DNA of 64,000 nt from Pseudanabaena sp. FACHB-1998 (GTDB lineage Bacteria; Cyanobacteriota; Cyanobacteriia; Pseudanabaenales; Pseudanabaenaceae), in contig NZ_JACJQA010000024.1 of the NCBI RefSeq assembly GCF_014696355.1, forward strand, positions 116,399 to 180,398, given 5' to 3'. Numbering within the stretch: position 1 is the stretch's first letter; every line of letters begins with the position of its first letter. A program made the position numbers and the translations under genes. A model generated the notes under the pieces. The model was given only the letters and a program-made list of their open reading frames with translations, was not told where the DNA came from and searched no databases. Shown piece by piece: positions 34,493 to 44,992 of the stretch.

Positions 34493-35625
34493 CCTAGTCT
34501 TTGCTTTAGCCAAAACTGCAATGTAGGAAGCGCGATGCGATAGCCATATTTTGCACCATAGACTAGCCCTTTCTGCTCTAAGCTATCTAAAGCTCCCTGT
34601 AAGCTGCCTCCCTTGGATAATTGGTGTTTCTGAATATATTCTCGACTATGGGGACTAACCGTAGGATCGATCGCCAAGCTTTCCAAAACCCTAACTTGAG
34701 TTGGCGGTAACAGCATGATTAAAGATTCAAAAGTGGGCGCTAAATCTTCGATCAGGGCTAGCATATTGTGATGCACATGATGCGGCTGAATCAGAAATAT
34801 AGACGGGGAAGAAGATTGATTGGATTTGGTCAGAGAATCTAGCCAAATTCTTCTAATTAAGGCGATCGCATCACTTAAATTCCCTTGAATATATTCTTTA
34901 AATAGCTGTAAAGAACTAGTGGCATGATTTGAGAAGGGATAGATACATTCAGAATTATTAGGGTCAAATCTTAACCCTTTATTTTCCATTGTTGGTTCTA
35001 GCCATTCATAAAGTTCTTCATGGTGAAGAGGTGGCAACTCTACGACATCAATACTTAATTTATGCATCCAAGGTTCGGGAACTGTGGCAATCAGCGTATA
35101 GCTTACACGGCTTTGTAATTGAATTTCGCGCCGCAAATACTCTTCCCATTCTCCTTTGCGATCCCACGAACGAATATGCGTGAAATTATGCAAAACGATC
35201 GCCACCCGACAATCCAGCCATTCCGCCATCTGTTGAGGAAGCCTAAGTAAATATTGAAAAAGACTCCAAATACCCGAAGAAGCAAGCTTCCATTTAATGT
35301 ATGGTTTTGGTTCTAGCTCAAAGTTGACCTGCTGCTCCTTGAGCATCTGCTGCAACATCAAAATTTCATCAGGTCGATCAAAAGCATTTAGCAATCCTTC
35401 AGCTACTAACTTTAAAAAGCGATCGCCATCAGTTGCCCGTAGACAATCGAGAGTGATGACTCTTGCGCCTACCTTCTTAGCCGCCCATTTGACCAGAGTT
35501 CTGCGCCCACTTCCCGCTACTCCAGCAATTAATAAATCCCCATCTGCTAGCAAAATCTGACTAATTTGCTCTAGCTCTTTGTGTCTGCCCACCAACCGTT
35601 GAGGCAAAAATGGATTGTTGATCAT
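34489..35625 (-). CDS. AAA-type ATPase, function unknown
   Basis: The 378-residue protein begins INNPFLPQRLVGRHKELEQISQILL and has a Walker A variant GVAGSGRRT near residue 35-43. A hydrophobic strand CRVAIVLHNF serves as Walker B position, and a winged-helix-like C-terminus follows (TQVRVLESLAIDP, QGALDSLEQKGLVYG). The layout is that of ORC/Cdc6- or STAND-like ATPases used as regulators. It lies directly upstream of mutL with a four-base overlap, but a role in mismatch repair is not implied by sequence alone. Confidence 0.7.
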   Translation of the reverse strand: MINNPFLPQRLVGRHKELEQISQILLADGDLLIAGVAGSGRRTLVKWAAKKVGARVITLDCLRATDGDRFLKLVAEGLLNAFDRPDEILMLQQMLKEQQVNFELEPKPYIKWKLASSGIWSLFQYLLRLPQQMAEWLDCRVAIVLHNFTHIRSWDRKGEWEEYLRREIQLQSRVSYTLIATVPEPWMHKLSIDVVELPPLHHEELYEWLEPTMENKGLRFDPNNSECIYPFSNHATSSLQLFKEYIQGNLSDAIALIRRIWLDSLTKSNQSSSPSIFLIQPHHVHHNMLALIEDLAPTFESLIMLLPPTQVRVLESLAIDPTVSPHSREYIQKHQLSKGGSLQGALDSLEQKGLVYGAKYGYRIALPTLQFWLKQRLG

Positions 35626-35672
35626 AGGCTAATTGTATAGCAATTTATAGCGCTTTTCGCTCAAACCTAAAT

Positions 35673-35723
35673 CAAGAAACTTTTTGAAAGTGTTGCAAAG
35701 CAACACTTTCAAAAAGTTTCTTG
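35673..35723. repeat. Perfect 24-base-arm palindrome
   Basis: CAAGAAACTTTTTGAAAGTG and on to TTGC is complemented exactly after an AAA loop. It lies between the divergent starts of the ATPase gene and the P-type ATPase gene. Two further small inverted repeats (AGTACTA...TAGTACT and GTTGGTA...TACCAAC) follow before the start at 35822. Confidence 0.75.
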
Positions 35724-35821
35724 GATAGCTCTCGCTAAAAGTCCCAAGAGAGTTGTTACCCTTTGCCCAACAAGTACTATTTTTTAGTACTATGTTGGTA
35801 GCTGTTTACCAACATATATCT

Positions 35822-38620
35822 ATGACAACAGAGTCACCAGATACTACTCCTGCCTATTGGCATACTCTTGATGCCGACGCAGCCCTTAGTTTGCTCAAAA
35901 GTGATAGTAATCAGGGGATTAGCGATCAAGAAGTCGCAGTTCGATTTGAACGCTATGGAGCCAATGAATTAGTCGAAAAAGCAGGGCGATCGTCCCTAAA
36001 AATCTTTATCGATCAGTTCACCAATATCATGCTGATTATGCTGATGGCGGTTGCCGTAGTTTCAGCTTTTCTAGCTCTCAGTAAGCCAGAACCTGCATTT
36101 CCTAAAGATGCCGTGGCAATTTTTTCCATTGTTCTGCTCAATGGCATTCTTGGCTATATGCAAGAGATAAATGCCGAAAAAGCTCTAGCGGCTCTAAAGC
36201 GAATGTCTTCTCCCAGAGTGCGCGTAATTCGCAATGGGGAAGTTATCGAAATTAATGGCAAAGAACTTGTCCCGGGAGACATCATGCTGCTGGAGGCAGG
36301 GGTGCAAATCTCGGCGGATGGTCGATTAATTGAAGAACAGAACTTGCAAGTGCGTGAATCGGCACTAACAGGCGAAGCAGAAGCCGTCAGCAAAGAAGCA
36401 AAACTAATTTTAGAAGAAGATGCTAGTTTAGGCGATCGCCTTAATTGCGTGTATCAAGGAACGGAGGTAGTACAGGGACGTGCTAAAGCCGTAGTTACCA
36501 AGATCGGAATGCAAACTGAATTAGGGAAAATCGCTACTCTCCTGCAAGATGTAGAGAGCGAAGACACCCCCCTACAACAACGGATGACCCAGCTAGGAAA
36601 TGTACTGGTCAGTGGATCGTTGGCTCTGGTTGCTCTGGTTGTCATAGTTGGGGTGATTAAAGAAGGGACAAGTGCTTTTGGCGAACTCCTTGAGACTTCT
36701 CTAAGTATGGCTGTCGCCGTCGTACCTGAAGGGTTACCTGCGGTGGTAACTGTCACCCTTGCTTTAGGCACGCAACGCATGGTCAAACGCAATGCCCTCA
36801 TTCGTCGTTTGCCAGCCGTCGAAACCCTTGGCTCAGTGACAACAATTTGTTCCGACAAAACAGGAACGCTCACCCAAAATAAAATGGTGGTGCAGGGTAT
36901 CCGTACTGGTTTACATTCTCTCCAAGTCACAGGGGATGGATACACACCCAGTGGTGAATTTAGTGTACTAGGCAATTCCGTTGAAGATTCCTCTTTTGCT
37001 GTCCATAATATTCCTGAAGTTCAGCAGTTATTGATGGCTTGTGTCTTCTGTAACGACGCGATTTTACAGCAGAAAAATGGCGAATGGATTATTATCGGCG
37101 ACCCCACCGAAGGCGCTTTGCTGGTTCTCGCCAGTAAAGGCGGCTGTGAATCTGCCGAATGGCAACATCGGATGCCCCGTGTGTTTGAAGTGCCTTTCTC
37201 CTCAGAACGCAAACGCATGAGCGTATTAGTACAGGGTGAATATGGAGGTCATGTATTGTTTTGTAAAGGCTCTCCAGAGATGACCTTGGAATGTTGCACT
37301 CATATTCAGATTGGTGATCAAATTCACGACCTATCCAACGAACAGCACCAACACATTATTGCCCAAAATAATGAGCTTGCGGCTCGCGGCTTGCGGGTCT
37401 TGGGATTTGCCTATCGCAACGTCGATCAACTTTCTGAAGATGGCATTACCATCCACGATGAAAGTAATCTGATTTGGGTAGGCTTAGTGGGAATGTTTGA
37501 CGCGCCCCGTCCAGAAGTGCGGGAAGCGGTCAAGCGTTGTCGTGAAGCAGGGATTCGCCCCATCATGATTACGGGTGATCATCAACTTACGGCTAAGGCG
37601 ATCGCTGAAGATTTAGGGATTGGAAAAGCAGGAGATCGCGTTCTTACAGGACGAGAACTAGAGCGCATGAATTCGACAGATCTTGATCATGAAGTTAACT
37701 CTGTCAATGTCTATGCGCGTGTTTCCCCTGAGCATAAATTACGGATTGTTCAAGCTTTGCAAAGACAACATCAATTTGTGGCGATGACAGGCGATGGGGT
37801 GAATGATGCCCCTGCGCTCAAGCAAGCCGATATTGGTATTGCGATGGGGATCACTGGTACGGATGTCTCCAAAGAAGCCAGTGACATGATCTTGCTGGAT
37901 GACAACTTCGCCACGATTGTCGCAGCCACCGAGGAAGGTCGCGTCGTTTATACGAATATTCGTCGTTTTATTAAATATATTCTGGGCAGTAACATCGGTG
38001 AAGTAATCACGATCGCGGCGGCTCCTTTAATGGGATTTACAGTTCCTTTAGCTCCTCTGCAAATTTTATGGATGAATTTGGTCACCGATGGCTTACCTGC
38101 CCTAGCCCTAGCTGTCGAGCCAGCCGAACCCAATGTCATGAAAAGACCGCCTATTGATCCCCGTGAAAATATCTTTGCAAGGGGGATGGGTTCATACATG
38201 ATCAGAGTTGGCATCATCCTAGCCGTGATCACCATCTCCTTAATGGTGTGGGCGCATGGCTACACCGAAGCCAATTACATCTTTGACGGCGTGATTTATG
38301 ACAAAGAGCGTTGGGAAACCATGGTATTTACCACGCTGTGTTTAGCACAAATGGGTCATGCGATCGCCATTCGATCAAACACACAGCTAACGATCGAACT
38401 CGATCCACGAACTAACCTTTATGTCTGGGGATCGGTAATTATGACCACAGTTTTACAACTGGTACTAATTTACGTTGAGCCATTTCAAAGATTTTTTGGT
38501 ACAAAGCTACTCAGACCCGAAGAACTAGCCGTCTGTTTTGGTTTTAGCGCTTTGATGTTTGTCTGGATAGAATTAGAGAAACTGGTAATTCGGTGGTGGG
38601 TTTGGCAACGTAAACAATAG
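35822..38620 (+). CDS. P-type cation-transporting ATPase (PacL-like)
   Basis: About 932 residues. An N-terminal cation-ATPase domain is followed by membrane pairs, the actuator TGEAEAVSK, the P-II signature VPEGLPAVV, the phosphorylated Asp near 345 in [13 protein letters not shown], nucleotide-binding KGSPEM, the hinge [13 protein letters not shown] and a C-terminal bundle of about six membrane helices. P-type IIA ATPases export Ca2+ or related cations at the expense of ATP. The exact ion is not certain. The ATG at 35822 begins [16 protein letters not shown]; the upstream extension to 35753 covers small palindromes and is rejected. Confidence 0.9.
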   Translation: MTTESPDTTPAYWHTLDADAALSLLKSDSNQGISDQEVAVRFERYGANELVEKAGRSSLKIFIDQFTNIMLIMLMAVAVVSAFLALSKPEPAFPKDAVAIFSIVLLNGILGYMQEINAEKALAALKRMSSPRVRVIRNGEVIEINGKELVPGDIMLLEAGVQISADGRLIEEQNLQVRESALTGEAEAVSKEAKLILEEDASLGDRLNCVYQGTEVVQGRAKAVVTKIGMQTELGKIATLLQDVESEDTPLQQRMTQLGNVLVSGSLALVALVVIVGVIKEGTSAFGELLETSLSMAVAVVPEGLPAVVTVTLALGTQRMVKRNALIRRLPAVETLGSVTTICSDKTGTLTQNKMVVQGIRTGLHSLQVTGDGYTPSGEFSVLGNSVEDSSFAVHNIPEVQQLLMACVFCNDAILQQKNGEWIIIGDPTEGALLVLASKGGCESAEWQHRMPRVFEVPFSSERKRMSVLVQGEYGGHVLFCKGSPEMTLECCTHIQIGDQIHDLSNEQHQHIIAQNNELAARGLRVLGFAYRNVDQLSEDGITIHDESNLIWVGLVGMFDAPRPEVREAVKRCREAGIRPIMITGDHQLTAKAIAEDLGIGKAGDRVLTGRELERMNSTDLDHEVNSVNVYARVSPEHKLRIVQALQRQHQFVAMTGDGVNDAPALKQADIGIAMGITGTDVSKEASDMILLDDNFATIVAATEEGRVVYTNIRRFIKYILGSNIGEVITIAAAPLMGFTVPLAPLQILWMNLVTDGLPALALAVEPAEPNVMKRPPIDPRENIFARGMGSYMIRVGIILAVITISLMVWAHGYTEANYIFDGVIYDKERWETMVFTTLCLAQMGHAIAIRSNTQLTIELDPRTNLYVWGSVIMTTVLQLVLIYVEPFQRFFGTKLLRPEELAVCFGFSALMFVWIELEKLVIRWWVWQRKQ

Positions 38621-38647
38621 CGCCAATTGAAATACCATTCCCAAAAA

Positions 38648-38690
38648 GTATGTTAGGCTACAAATTTGGGTATCGATTCAAGTGTATTAA
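38648..38690 (+). promoter_or_regulatory. NtcA-activated promoter of glnB
   Basis: GTATGTTAGGCTAC (38648-38661) is an exact GTA-N8-TAC NtcA site. A -10-like TATTAA lies at 38685-38690, which would put the site centre near -42 of the predicted start, the position of a class II activator site. NtcA is the cyanobacterial nitrogen regulator and glnB is a known target in other species. Spacing was counted by eye. Confidence 0.8.
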
Positions 38691-39056
<366 letters not shown>

Positions 39057-39081
39057 AGCTGTTCCAGTATACCTATCATCC

Positions 39082-39120
39082 TAAAAAGAGAGTCTGTGCT
39101 TAGCGTAGACTCTCTTTTTA
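39082..39120 (+). terminator. Terminator after glnB
   Basis: The stem AAAAAGAGAGTCT / AGACTCTCTTTTT has an interior TAGCG-type loop region and a T-rich end, 26 bases after the glnB stop. Confidence 0.85.
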
Positions 39121-39144
39121 TAGCTATAGCCAATCAAGTTAGGA

Positions 39145-39205
39145 AGCAAAACCCAAGAAACGAGTTGCGGCGCTTCGCGCCGCAACTCGTTTCTTGGGTT
39201 TTGCT
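39145..39205. repeat. Palindrome, half family A element
   Basis: Perfect 29-base arms (core AAACCCAAGAAACGAGTTGC) flank a TTC loop. The left outer end (TATAGCCAATCAAGTTAGGA) resembles the family A end, but the right end has been lost. The core differs from copy 1 at a few paired positions, changed on both arms. Confidence 0.8.
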
Positions 39206-39263
39206 TTGTTCCCCTCTCCTACGGGTGAGGGCTTAGCGATTTGGTGAGTCAAGTATATTAACG

Positions 39264-39302
39264 CCATAAAAAAAGAGGCGCAAAGCGCCTCCTTTTTTAT
39301 GG
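39264..39302. terminator. Bidirectional hairpin terminator
   Basis: CCATAAAAAAAGAGGCGC pairs with GCGCCTCCTTTTTTATGG. It can end both the leftward small gene at 39311 and rightward transcripts from glnB. Confidence 0.75.
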
Positions 39303-39310
39303 CAAGAAGT

Positions 39311-39505
39311 TTAAGAAGCTTGTAAAATTGCTTCTAATACTTGAGCAATTAATGCTCCCAAAATCACCACATTTAAGTATTTACCAATCATAGGATTTTT
39401 ACCGAATGAGTCATCTTTTTGGCAACCAGTCAAGAATAAAGACCAAGCCTGTGTAAAGTTAATTGCCTGAAAGCGATTAAAACTAGGAGTAAAGATTAAA
39501 CGCAT
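39311..39505 (-). CDS. Small single-pass membrane protein, unknown
   Basis: The 64-residue protein has a polar N-terminal half (FTPSFNRFQAINFTQAW, TGCQKDDSFGK) and one C-terminal hydrophobic segment (YLNVVILGALIAQVLEAIL). A purine-rich AAGAGA precedes the ATG and a terminator follows its stop, which supports a real gene. It is not a Hlip: the ExxNGR motif is absent. No family was recognised. Confidence 0.6.
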   Translation of the reverse strand: MRLIFTPSFNRFQAINFTQAWSLFLTGCQKDDSFGKNPMIGKYLNVVILGALIAQVLEAILQAS

Positions 39506-39609
39506 AAATTTCTCTTGGGCTAATCATTAAGCCCGCACAATCTGTTTTTTATCTGATAGTCAGCATAATACAAATTGTAACAATTATTAACAGTCATTAT
39601 ACTAAAGCC

Positions 39610-39652
39610 TAAAAGATGAGTGGCGGCGCAAAGCTCCGCCACTCATCTTTTA
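39610..39652. repeat. Palindrome with 17-base arms
   Basis: TAAAAGATGAGTGGCGG and its complement flank CGCAAAGCT. It lies between the starts of the small membrane gene and the end of the oxidoreductase gene. The GGCGG centre resembles the other palindromes. Confidence 0.65.
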
Positions 39653-39663
39653 AAACTTCGGCG

Positions 39664-40413
39664 CTATAGCCCTGCATACCACTCATAGCCCAAATCTTCC
39701 CAATAACCACGCTTAGAAGTTAGCTCGGTAGTTAGCTCGATCCGAGTTACCCATTTACTAAGCTTATAGCCCAGCTTAATCGGAGATGCGAGGCGCAAAG
39801 GTGCGCCATTTTCTGGAGTTAAGGCTTGACCATTTTTTTGATACGCCATCATAGTCTGGGGATGCATTACCGAATCTAGATCCCAGCTTTCGTAATAGCC
39901 ATCTGCGGAATAAAAATAGGCATATTTCGCTTGAGATGATGGCTGAGCGATCGCCAAAATATCTCTTAGTTTCACGCCGCCCCATTGCACGATCGCCGCC
40001 CAACCCTCCACACAAACATGACGAATCACCATTGATGTCAATGGCAGAATTTGTAAGTCTTGGAGACTAAGACTGAGGGGATTATTTACATTACCGTCAA
40101 CAGTAAGGCGATAGGAAACAGGATTAATAGCAGGTGTCCCGCGAAAACTATTAACAATTAGTTTTTCTGGCTCAATCGCACTCAACGGAAATTCGGGGAC
40201 GAGTTGGTGGGGCTTAAATATTAAAGTCTCGACCTGTTGATTTAGTGGCTCAGATACTCCGCCCACTATCCCTTCGGCAAGACTGCCAAAACCAATAGTC
40301 AGCAAACCTGCGCCAGCTAAATTTAAAAACCGTCGGCGCGGCAAAATATCGGTATCGTCATCTTCATTTTCAAGAGTTTTTTGAGATTGGTTCTGTGGAG
40401 GTTCGTGGGACAT
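39664..40413 (-). CDS. Molybdopterin-dependent oxidoreductase (MsrP/sulfite oxidase-like)
   Basis: The 249-residue protein has a twin-arginine signal (PRRRFLNLAGAGLL, residues 25-38), so it should be exported folded. The sulfite-oxidase-type molybdenum domain carries the Mo-ligating C134 in IRHVCVEGWAAI and later GAPLRLASPIKLGYK and KWVTRIEL. The YedY/MsrP family reduces methionine sulfoxide or related oxidised groups in the periplasm; the substrate here is not known. The upstream gene encodes a cytochrome b-like protein 27 bases away, a likely electron partner. Confidence 0.88.
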   Translation of the reverse strand: MSHEPPQNQSQKTLENEDDDTDILPRRRFLNLAGAGLLTIGFGSLAEGIVGGVSEPLNQQVETLIFKPHQLVPEFPLSAIEPEKLIVNSFRGTPAINPVSYRLTVDGNVNNPLSLSLQDLQILPLTSMVIRHVCVEGWAAIVQWGGVKLRDILAIAQPSSQAKYAYFYSADGYYESWDLDSVMHPQTMMAYQKNGQALTPENGAPLRLASPIKLGYKLSKWVTRIELTTELTSKRGYWEDLGYEWYAGL

Positions 40414-40440
40414 AAAGCTTACTGAATTATCCTTATCAAA

Positions 40441-41028
40441 TTAATCATTCCAAAACATCGAATCTAACAAGCGATCGCCTCCCACCTTGCGCCCCAGTTG
40501 CGAGTGAATACCACCTAAAATAATCGTCAATGGCACTGCCATAAAGTGGGTAATCCGCAGAGCATCCCAACCACCAAAGCTATCAACAATCCAATAAAAC
40601 TGAGCAGGCTTATACATCCCGATTCCCGTAAAAATTGATAGCAGTAAAAGCGGGATTAAAATTGTGTAGACCAATCGATGCCAAGCATAATTTTTGCGCT
40701 TTTCATTTTGGCTCACTAATAAAGCCTTAATATCCTTGGCACTGATATAGCGATGCTGCCAACGGCGAGTCACGAAGATATAAATCCCGTACCACAATAA
40801 ATTTAAAGAAAAAATCCACATACTGGCAAAGTGCCAATGTCTTCCTCCAGCGAGCCAGCCCCCCAAACCAAAAATTGGCGGAATATGAATTCCCCCACGC
40901 CCTCCAAAAACTGGATTAGCGTTATAAATCTGTAACCCGCTAGTAATCATCAAAAATAGACTGATTAAGCTAACCCAATGAAAAATTTTGGTAGCTAGGT
41001 TTTGAGTTGGCATTACAGGCGATCGCAT
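40441..41028 (-). CDS. Cytochrome b561-type membrane protein
   Basis: About 195 residues with four membrane segments: about 18-36, 68-90, 120-145 and 160-180. Histidines lie in FHWVSLISLFLM, HWHFASMWIFSL, HRLVYTILIP and ITHFMAVPLTIILGGIHS, consistent with two hemes b. This is the Ni/Fe-hydrogenase/thiosulfate-reductase cytochrome b fold. It probably passes electrons from quinol to the downstream molybdoenzyme, analogous in role to MsrQ though of a different family. The ATG at 41028 is used (TTG at 41034 rejected). Confidence 0.82.
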   Translation of the reverse strand: MRSPVMPTQNLATKIFHWVSLISLFLMITSGLQIYNANPVFGGRGGIHIPPIFGLGGWLAGGRHWHFASMWIFSLNLLWYGIYIFVTRRWQHRYISAKDIKALLVSQNEKRKNYAWHRLVYTILIPLLLLSIFTGIGMYKPAQFYWIVDSFGGWDALRITHFMAVPLTIILGGIHSQLGRKVGGDRLLDSMFWND

Positions 41029-41095
41029 TACCAATCCTTCAAATGTTTACAGGATTTTACTATATATAACTCATGTGGCTTGTATTAAAACACTT

Positions 41096-41148
41096 AAGCC
41101 TCAAAGATGAATGGCGGCGTTTCGCGTCGCCATTCATCTTTGAGGCTT
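41096..41148. repeat. Palindrome with 21-base arms
   Basis: AAGCCTCAAAGATGAATGGCG and its complement flank GCGTTTCGCGT. It sits in the promoter region of the cytochrome gene and is related to the palindrome at 39610-39652 in the GATGAxTGGCG part. Confidence 0.7.
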
Positions 41149-41193
41149 GAGCTAAAACCTTGAGGATTTTATATTTAATTGCGCCTACTTTCT

Positions 41194-41306
41194 TATAGTT
41201 GTGGTCACTTGCATTAAGACAAAACAAAACCCAAAAAGATAGTTGCGACAAAGCGCCGCAACTATCTTTTTGGGTTTTGTTACTAACAAGAATGCCACCA
41301 GCTATA
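41194..41306. repeat. Family A palindromic element, copy 4
   Basis: The ends TATAGTTGTGGTCACTTGC and TAACAAGAATGCCACCAGCTATA-like (orientation reversed) match copies 1-3. The core pairs AACCCAAAAAGATAGTTGCG with its complement around an ACAAAG-type loop. Confidence 0.8.
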
Positions 41307-41311
41307 CATCG

Positions 41312-41348
41312 AAAGTAAAAAAGGGCGATAATCGCCCTTTTTTACTTT
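41312..41348. terminator. Terminator of the lipoprotein gene
   Basis: AAAGTAAAAAAGGGCGAT pairs with ATCGCCCTTTTTTACTTT. On the minus strand it lies 16 bases after the lipoprotein stop codon. Confidence 0.85.
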
Positions 41349-41363
41349 TGATCTAACAACTAA

Positions 41364-41750
41364 CTATTGAGGCTTCTTAGGAGCTTCAGCGGGCTTAGCG
41401 TCAGGCTTAGCGGCATCAGGCTTAGCCATTGCGTCAGGCTTAGCAGCATCGGGCTTAGCAGCATCAGGCTTAGCCATTGAGTCAGGCTTAGTTTCAGACG
41501 CTTTCTCCTTAGGAGCTTCAGCGGGCTTAGCGTCAGGCTTAGCGGCATCAGGCTTAGCCATTGCGTCAGGCTTAGCATCTTTAGCTTTTTCCTTGGTCGC
41601 ATCAGCAGCAGGCTTGGTGTCAGCAGGCTTTGCAGCAGGAGCAGTTGTAGCCGCAGGGGTAGCAGTAGGAGCAGGAGTTTCGGTAGCGCAAGAAGCTAGA
41701 CCAGCAGATAATCCGAGAGTTGCAACGATCAAAAGAGCTTTCAAATTCAT
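41364..41750 (-). CDS. Low-complexity Ala/Pro/Lys-rich lipoprotein
   Basis: The 128-residue protein has a lipoprotein signal peptide with lipobox LASC at residues 18-21 (MNLKALLIVATLGLSAGLAS-C). The rest is built of KPDA, KPAE and DAAKP units and is probably disordered and extended. The DNA contains an exact 70-base direct repeat (41376-41445 and 41508-41577), evidence of recent internal duplication. It may be a spacer or wall-spanning lipoprotein; no enzymatic domain is present. Confidence 0.75.
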   Translation of the reverse strand: MNLKALLIVATLGLSAGLASCATETPAPTATPAATTAPAAKPADTKPAADATKEKAKDAKPDAMAKPDAAKPDAKPAEAPKEKASETKPDSMAKPDAAKPDAAKPDAMAKPDAAKPDAKPAEAPKKPQ

Positions 41751-41956
41751 AGTTGTAAGTTTGTTCTGTTTTAATGGACTAACTAGTTTTGATGTCAGTA
41801 ACTATAAGCAGTTTTTGTGGAGGAGCCTGCGTATAATTACTCACCGTATTATTCTATGTTAAATAATTGTTAATTAATAACTTACTTTTTGTAAATTTGT
41901 AATCTGTATAGCTGAATTAAGCACTAAATAGTGTAAGAAGCTTATAGGGTAAGGAA

Positions 41957-43066
41957 ATGACCGAAAAATCACTCATAAGAATTATTGAACTAATTATTCA
42001 AGGTAGTTTTGTATCCAATACAGATTATGAGTATCTAATCCAAGATTTGTTAATAAGCTCTGAACGCTTTCAGGTATTGGATAAACAGGATTTTTATGTT
42101 AGTCATTCTGAAGAAATTATCACAATTATTAAGCGGAGATCACATCTACTAAAGCTTGTTTACCCAGAATTATCGCGCACCCTTGCCCAGCAAAATATCA
42201 GCATAGATCTCTCTTCCGATATATTCCCAACCCTGTGGTACTACTGGCTGCCTTTAGCTATCCACCTTGATCAGCAGCAGCAAAAGTTGGGACGACCTTT
42301 AATCCAAGGTTTATTAGGTGGACAAGGCACGGGGAAAACGACCTTAGGTATTGTTCTTAATATCCTGTTGAAATATTTAGGCAAAACATTTTTAAGTATC
42401 TCCTTGGATGATTTGTATAAAACCTACGCCGATCGCCAAAAATTACAATTGCATCGCCCCGATCTAATTTGGCGGGGTCCACCTAGCACCCATGATGTGG
42501 ATTTGGGGATTCAGGTCTTCCAACAATTACGCGATCGCCACCCCGATAATCCTCAAAAAATCGCGATTCCCCGTTTTGATAAGTCTTTACATAATGGTGC
42601 AGGCGATCGCATCGAGCCAGAAATTTCCGACGGTGCAGATGTAATCCTATTTGAAGGTTGGTTTGTGGGGATGCGTCCTCTGTCAATTGCGGCTTTTGAA
42701 AAGTTTATCCCCCCAATTTTGACTGAAAGCGATCGCGACTTTGCCCTTGCATGTAACGCTAGGCTTTACGACTACTTACCTCTATGGGACTATCTCCATA
42801 GCTTAATAGTATTGATCCCAGAAGACTATACCTACAGTTTGCAATGGCGGCTTGAGGCAGAGCATAAGCTAATACAATCTGGCAAATCGGGAATGAATGA
42901 CGCAGAAACAACTAAATTTGTCGAATATTTCTGGAAGGCTTTACATCCTAACCTATTTCTTCCGCCTATGCTTGGTAAAAAAACAAGTAGCGATCATTTC
43001 TCTGCGGATTTAGTCGTCGAAATTATGCGATCGCACCTACCAACGAGGATTTATAGCTGTCGCTAA
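41957..43066 (+). CDS. glyK: D-glycerate 3-kinase (plant GLYK-type)
   Basis: The 369-residue protein has a P-loop at 121-129 (GGQGTGKTT), then SISLDDLYKTYADRQKL, PSTHDVDLGIQVF, IPRFDKSLHNGAGDR and ILFEGWFVGMRP. This is the order seen in the plant-type glycerate kinases shared by cyanobacteria and chloroplasts. It phosphorylates D-glycerate to 3-phosphoglycerate, the last step of photorespiratory carbon recovery, in the cytosol. It is not related to bacterial GlxK or GckA. The ATG at 41957 has AAGGAA upstream. Confidence 0.88.
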   Translation: MTEKSLIRIIELIIQGSFVSNTDYEYLIQDLLISSERFQVLDKQDFYVSHSEEIITIIKRRSHLLKLVYPELSRTLAQQNISIDLSSDIFPTLWYYWLPLAIHLDQQQQKLGRPLIQGLLGGQGTGKTTLGIVLNILLKYLGKTFLSISLDDLYKTYADRQKLQLHRPDLIWRGPPSTHDVDLGIQVFQQLRDRHPDNPQKIAIPRFDKSLHNGAGDRIEPEISDGADVILFEGWFVGMRPLSIAAFEKFIPPILTESDRDFALACNARLYDYLPLWDYLHSLIVLIPEDYTYSLQWRLEAEHKLIQSGKSGMNDAETTKFVEYFWKALHPNLFLPPMLGKKTSSDHFSADLVVEIMRSHLPTRIYSCR

Positions 43067-43456
43067 GGCTAAAGCCCAAATAAATGAAGCTTTTCGAGCC
43101 TCATTTATTTGGGCTTTAGTTCTTAAGTAAAACTTGTGCTGCGATAAAACCTAAAAAATAAGAGCAGGGCTTTGAGCTGTCCTTACTTTTTAGGTTTTAT
43201 CGCAATCAATCGGAAGGAATAGTTTATTATGATGTTACGAATAAAATAATCACTCTGGTTTGACAATTCTGAGTAAGGTATCTACTCGTTTTCATTTCCT
43301 TAAACTCATCTACTTTCTCTAAATCATTGGGGTATAGATATATGAGTCTAGGTATTTAAGTATTTGAGTAGCGCCATAATTCAGGATCAATTATCATAAA
43401 TTAAAATAAAGAATCGTTAAGATCTTATTCACTACATAGATTAAGGAACATTTGCA
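43067..43456. other. 390-base region upstream of psbB with two palindromes
   Basis: It contains the palindromes at 43069-43119 (CTAAAGCCCAAATAAATGA and complement) and 43141-43203 (GCGATAAAACCTAAAAA and complement), then an AT-rich stretch from 43204 to psbB. A TTGACA occurs near 43260 but no well-spaced -10 box follows. The psbB promoter and leader must lie here. No small gene was found. Confidence 0.6.
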
Positions 43457-44986
43457 ATGGGATTACCCTGGTATCGAGTGCATACAGTTCTCCTGAACGA
43501 TCCAGGAAGACTGATTGCCACGCACCTGATGCACACTGCTCTCGTAGCAGGGTGGGCAGGCTCGATGGCACTTTATGAGCTAGCAATTTTTGACCCCAGT
43601 GACCCCGTCCTCAACCCCATGTGGCGACAAGGTATGTATGTCATGCCTTTTATGACCCGTCTTGGGATTACCAATTCTTGGGGTGGTTGGACAATTACTG
43701 GTGAGCAAGTTGCTGACCCCGGTTTCTGGTCTTTTGAAGGTGTTGCACTTGCACACATCGTACTCTCTGGTTTACTTTTCCTTGCTGCTATTTGGCACTG
43801 GGTCAACTGGGATCTAGAGCTATTCAGAGATCCTCGCACAGGTGAGCCTGCCTTAGACTTACCTAAGATGTTCGGTATTCATCTCTTCCTATCTGGTTTA
43901 CTTTGCTTCGGTTTCGGTGCATTCCACCAAACAGGGCTTTTTGGTCCTGGCATGTGGGTCTCTGATGCCTATGGCTTGACTGGTCACGTAGCACCTGTCG
44001 CTCCTGAATGGGGTCCCAATGGCTTTAACCCCTTTAACGCTGGTGGTATTGTGGCTCACCACATTGCCGCAGGTATTGTGGGCATCATCGCTGGGCTTTT
44101 CCACTTGACCGTCCGTCCACCTGAGCGGCTTTACAAAGCCCTTCGCATGGGTAACATTGAAACTGTACTCTCTAGCAGTATTGCTGCCGTATTCTTTGCA
44201 GCCTTCGTAGTTGCAGGAACTATGTGGTACGGTTCGGCTGCTACTCCCATCGAGTTATTTGGTCCTACCCGCTATCAGTGGGACAGCAGTTCATTCCAAC
44301 AAGAAATTTCTCGCCGCGTTCAAGCTGGTGTTAATTCTGGTTTGAGTGAGCAAGATGCTTGGGCAACGATCCCCGACAAACTTGCTTTCTATGACTACGT
44401 TGGTAACAGCCCTGCTAAAGGTGGATTGTTCCGTGTAGGTCCGATGAATAATGGTGATGGTATTGCTCAAGGTTGGCAAGGACATCCTATTTTCAAAGAC
44501 AGAGAAGGTCGTGAGCTAAGCGTGCGCCGCTTACCTAACTTCTTTGAAACATTCCCCGTCGTTCTCCAAGACCAAGATGGTGTTGTTAGAGCAGACATTC
44601 CTTTCCGTCGTGCTGAATCTAAGTACAGTGTTGAGCAAACTGGTGTAACTGTCGCCTTTGCTGGTGGTCAGTTGAATGGTAAGACTTTCAGCGATGCACC
44701 TAGCGTTAAGAAGTATGCTCGTCAAGCTCAGCTAGGCGAAATCTTTGAATTCGATCAAGAAAAGAATAATTCTGACGGTGTATTCCGTACTAGCCCTCGT
44801 GGTTGGTTCACCTTTGGTCATGCAGTATTTGCACTGTTCTTCTTCTTTGGTCACATTTGGCATGGCGCTCGTACTTTGTTCCGCGATGTGTTTGCTGGGG
44901 TTGACCCAGAACTCAGCGAAGAGCAAGTTGAGTGGGGCGCATTCCAAAAAGTTGGCGACAAAACTACTCGTGTTAAAGAGGCATAA
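43457..44986 (+). CDS. psbB: Photosystem II CP47 core antenna protein
   Basis: The 509-residue protein begins [19 protein letters not shown], as in all CP47 proteins. It has six membrane helices with chlorophyll-binding histidines ([56 protein letters not shown]) and a large lumenal loop between helices five and six. It binds about 16 chlorophylls and passes energy to the reaction centre. Its size is typical. It is followed by psbT after six bases, as in other cyanobacteria. Confidence 0.99.
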   Translation: MGLPWYRVHTVLLNDPGRLIATHLMHTALVAGWAGSMALYELAIFDPSDPVLNPMWRQGMYVMPFMTRLGITNSWGGWTITGEQVADPGFWSFEGVALAHIVLSGLLFLAAIWHWVNWDLELFRDPRTGEPALDLPKMFGIHLFLSGLLCFGFGAFHQTGLFGPGMWVSDAYGLTGHVAPVAPEWGPNGFNPFNAGGIVAHHIAAGIVGIIAGLFHLTVRPPERLYKALRMGNIETVLSSSIAAVFFAAFVVAGTMWYGSAATPIELFGPTRYQWDSSSFQQEISRRVQAGVNSGLSEQDAWATIPDKLAFYDYVGNSPAKGGLFRVGPMNNGDGIAQGWQGHPIFKDREGRELSVRRLPNFFETFPVVLQDQDGVVRADIPFRRAESKYSVEQTGVTVAFAGGQLNGKTFSDAPSVKKYARQAQLGEIFEFDQEKNNSDGVFRTSPRGWFTFGHAVFALFFFFGHIWHGARTLFRDVFAGVDPELSEEQVEWGAFQKVGDKTTRVKEA

Positions 44987-44992
44987 GATCCA

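Noticed and set aside
39311..39505. High-light-inducible (Hlip) protein
   Set aside because: The ExxNGRxAMIGF chlorophyll-binding motif is missing.
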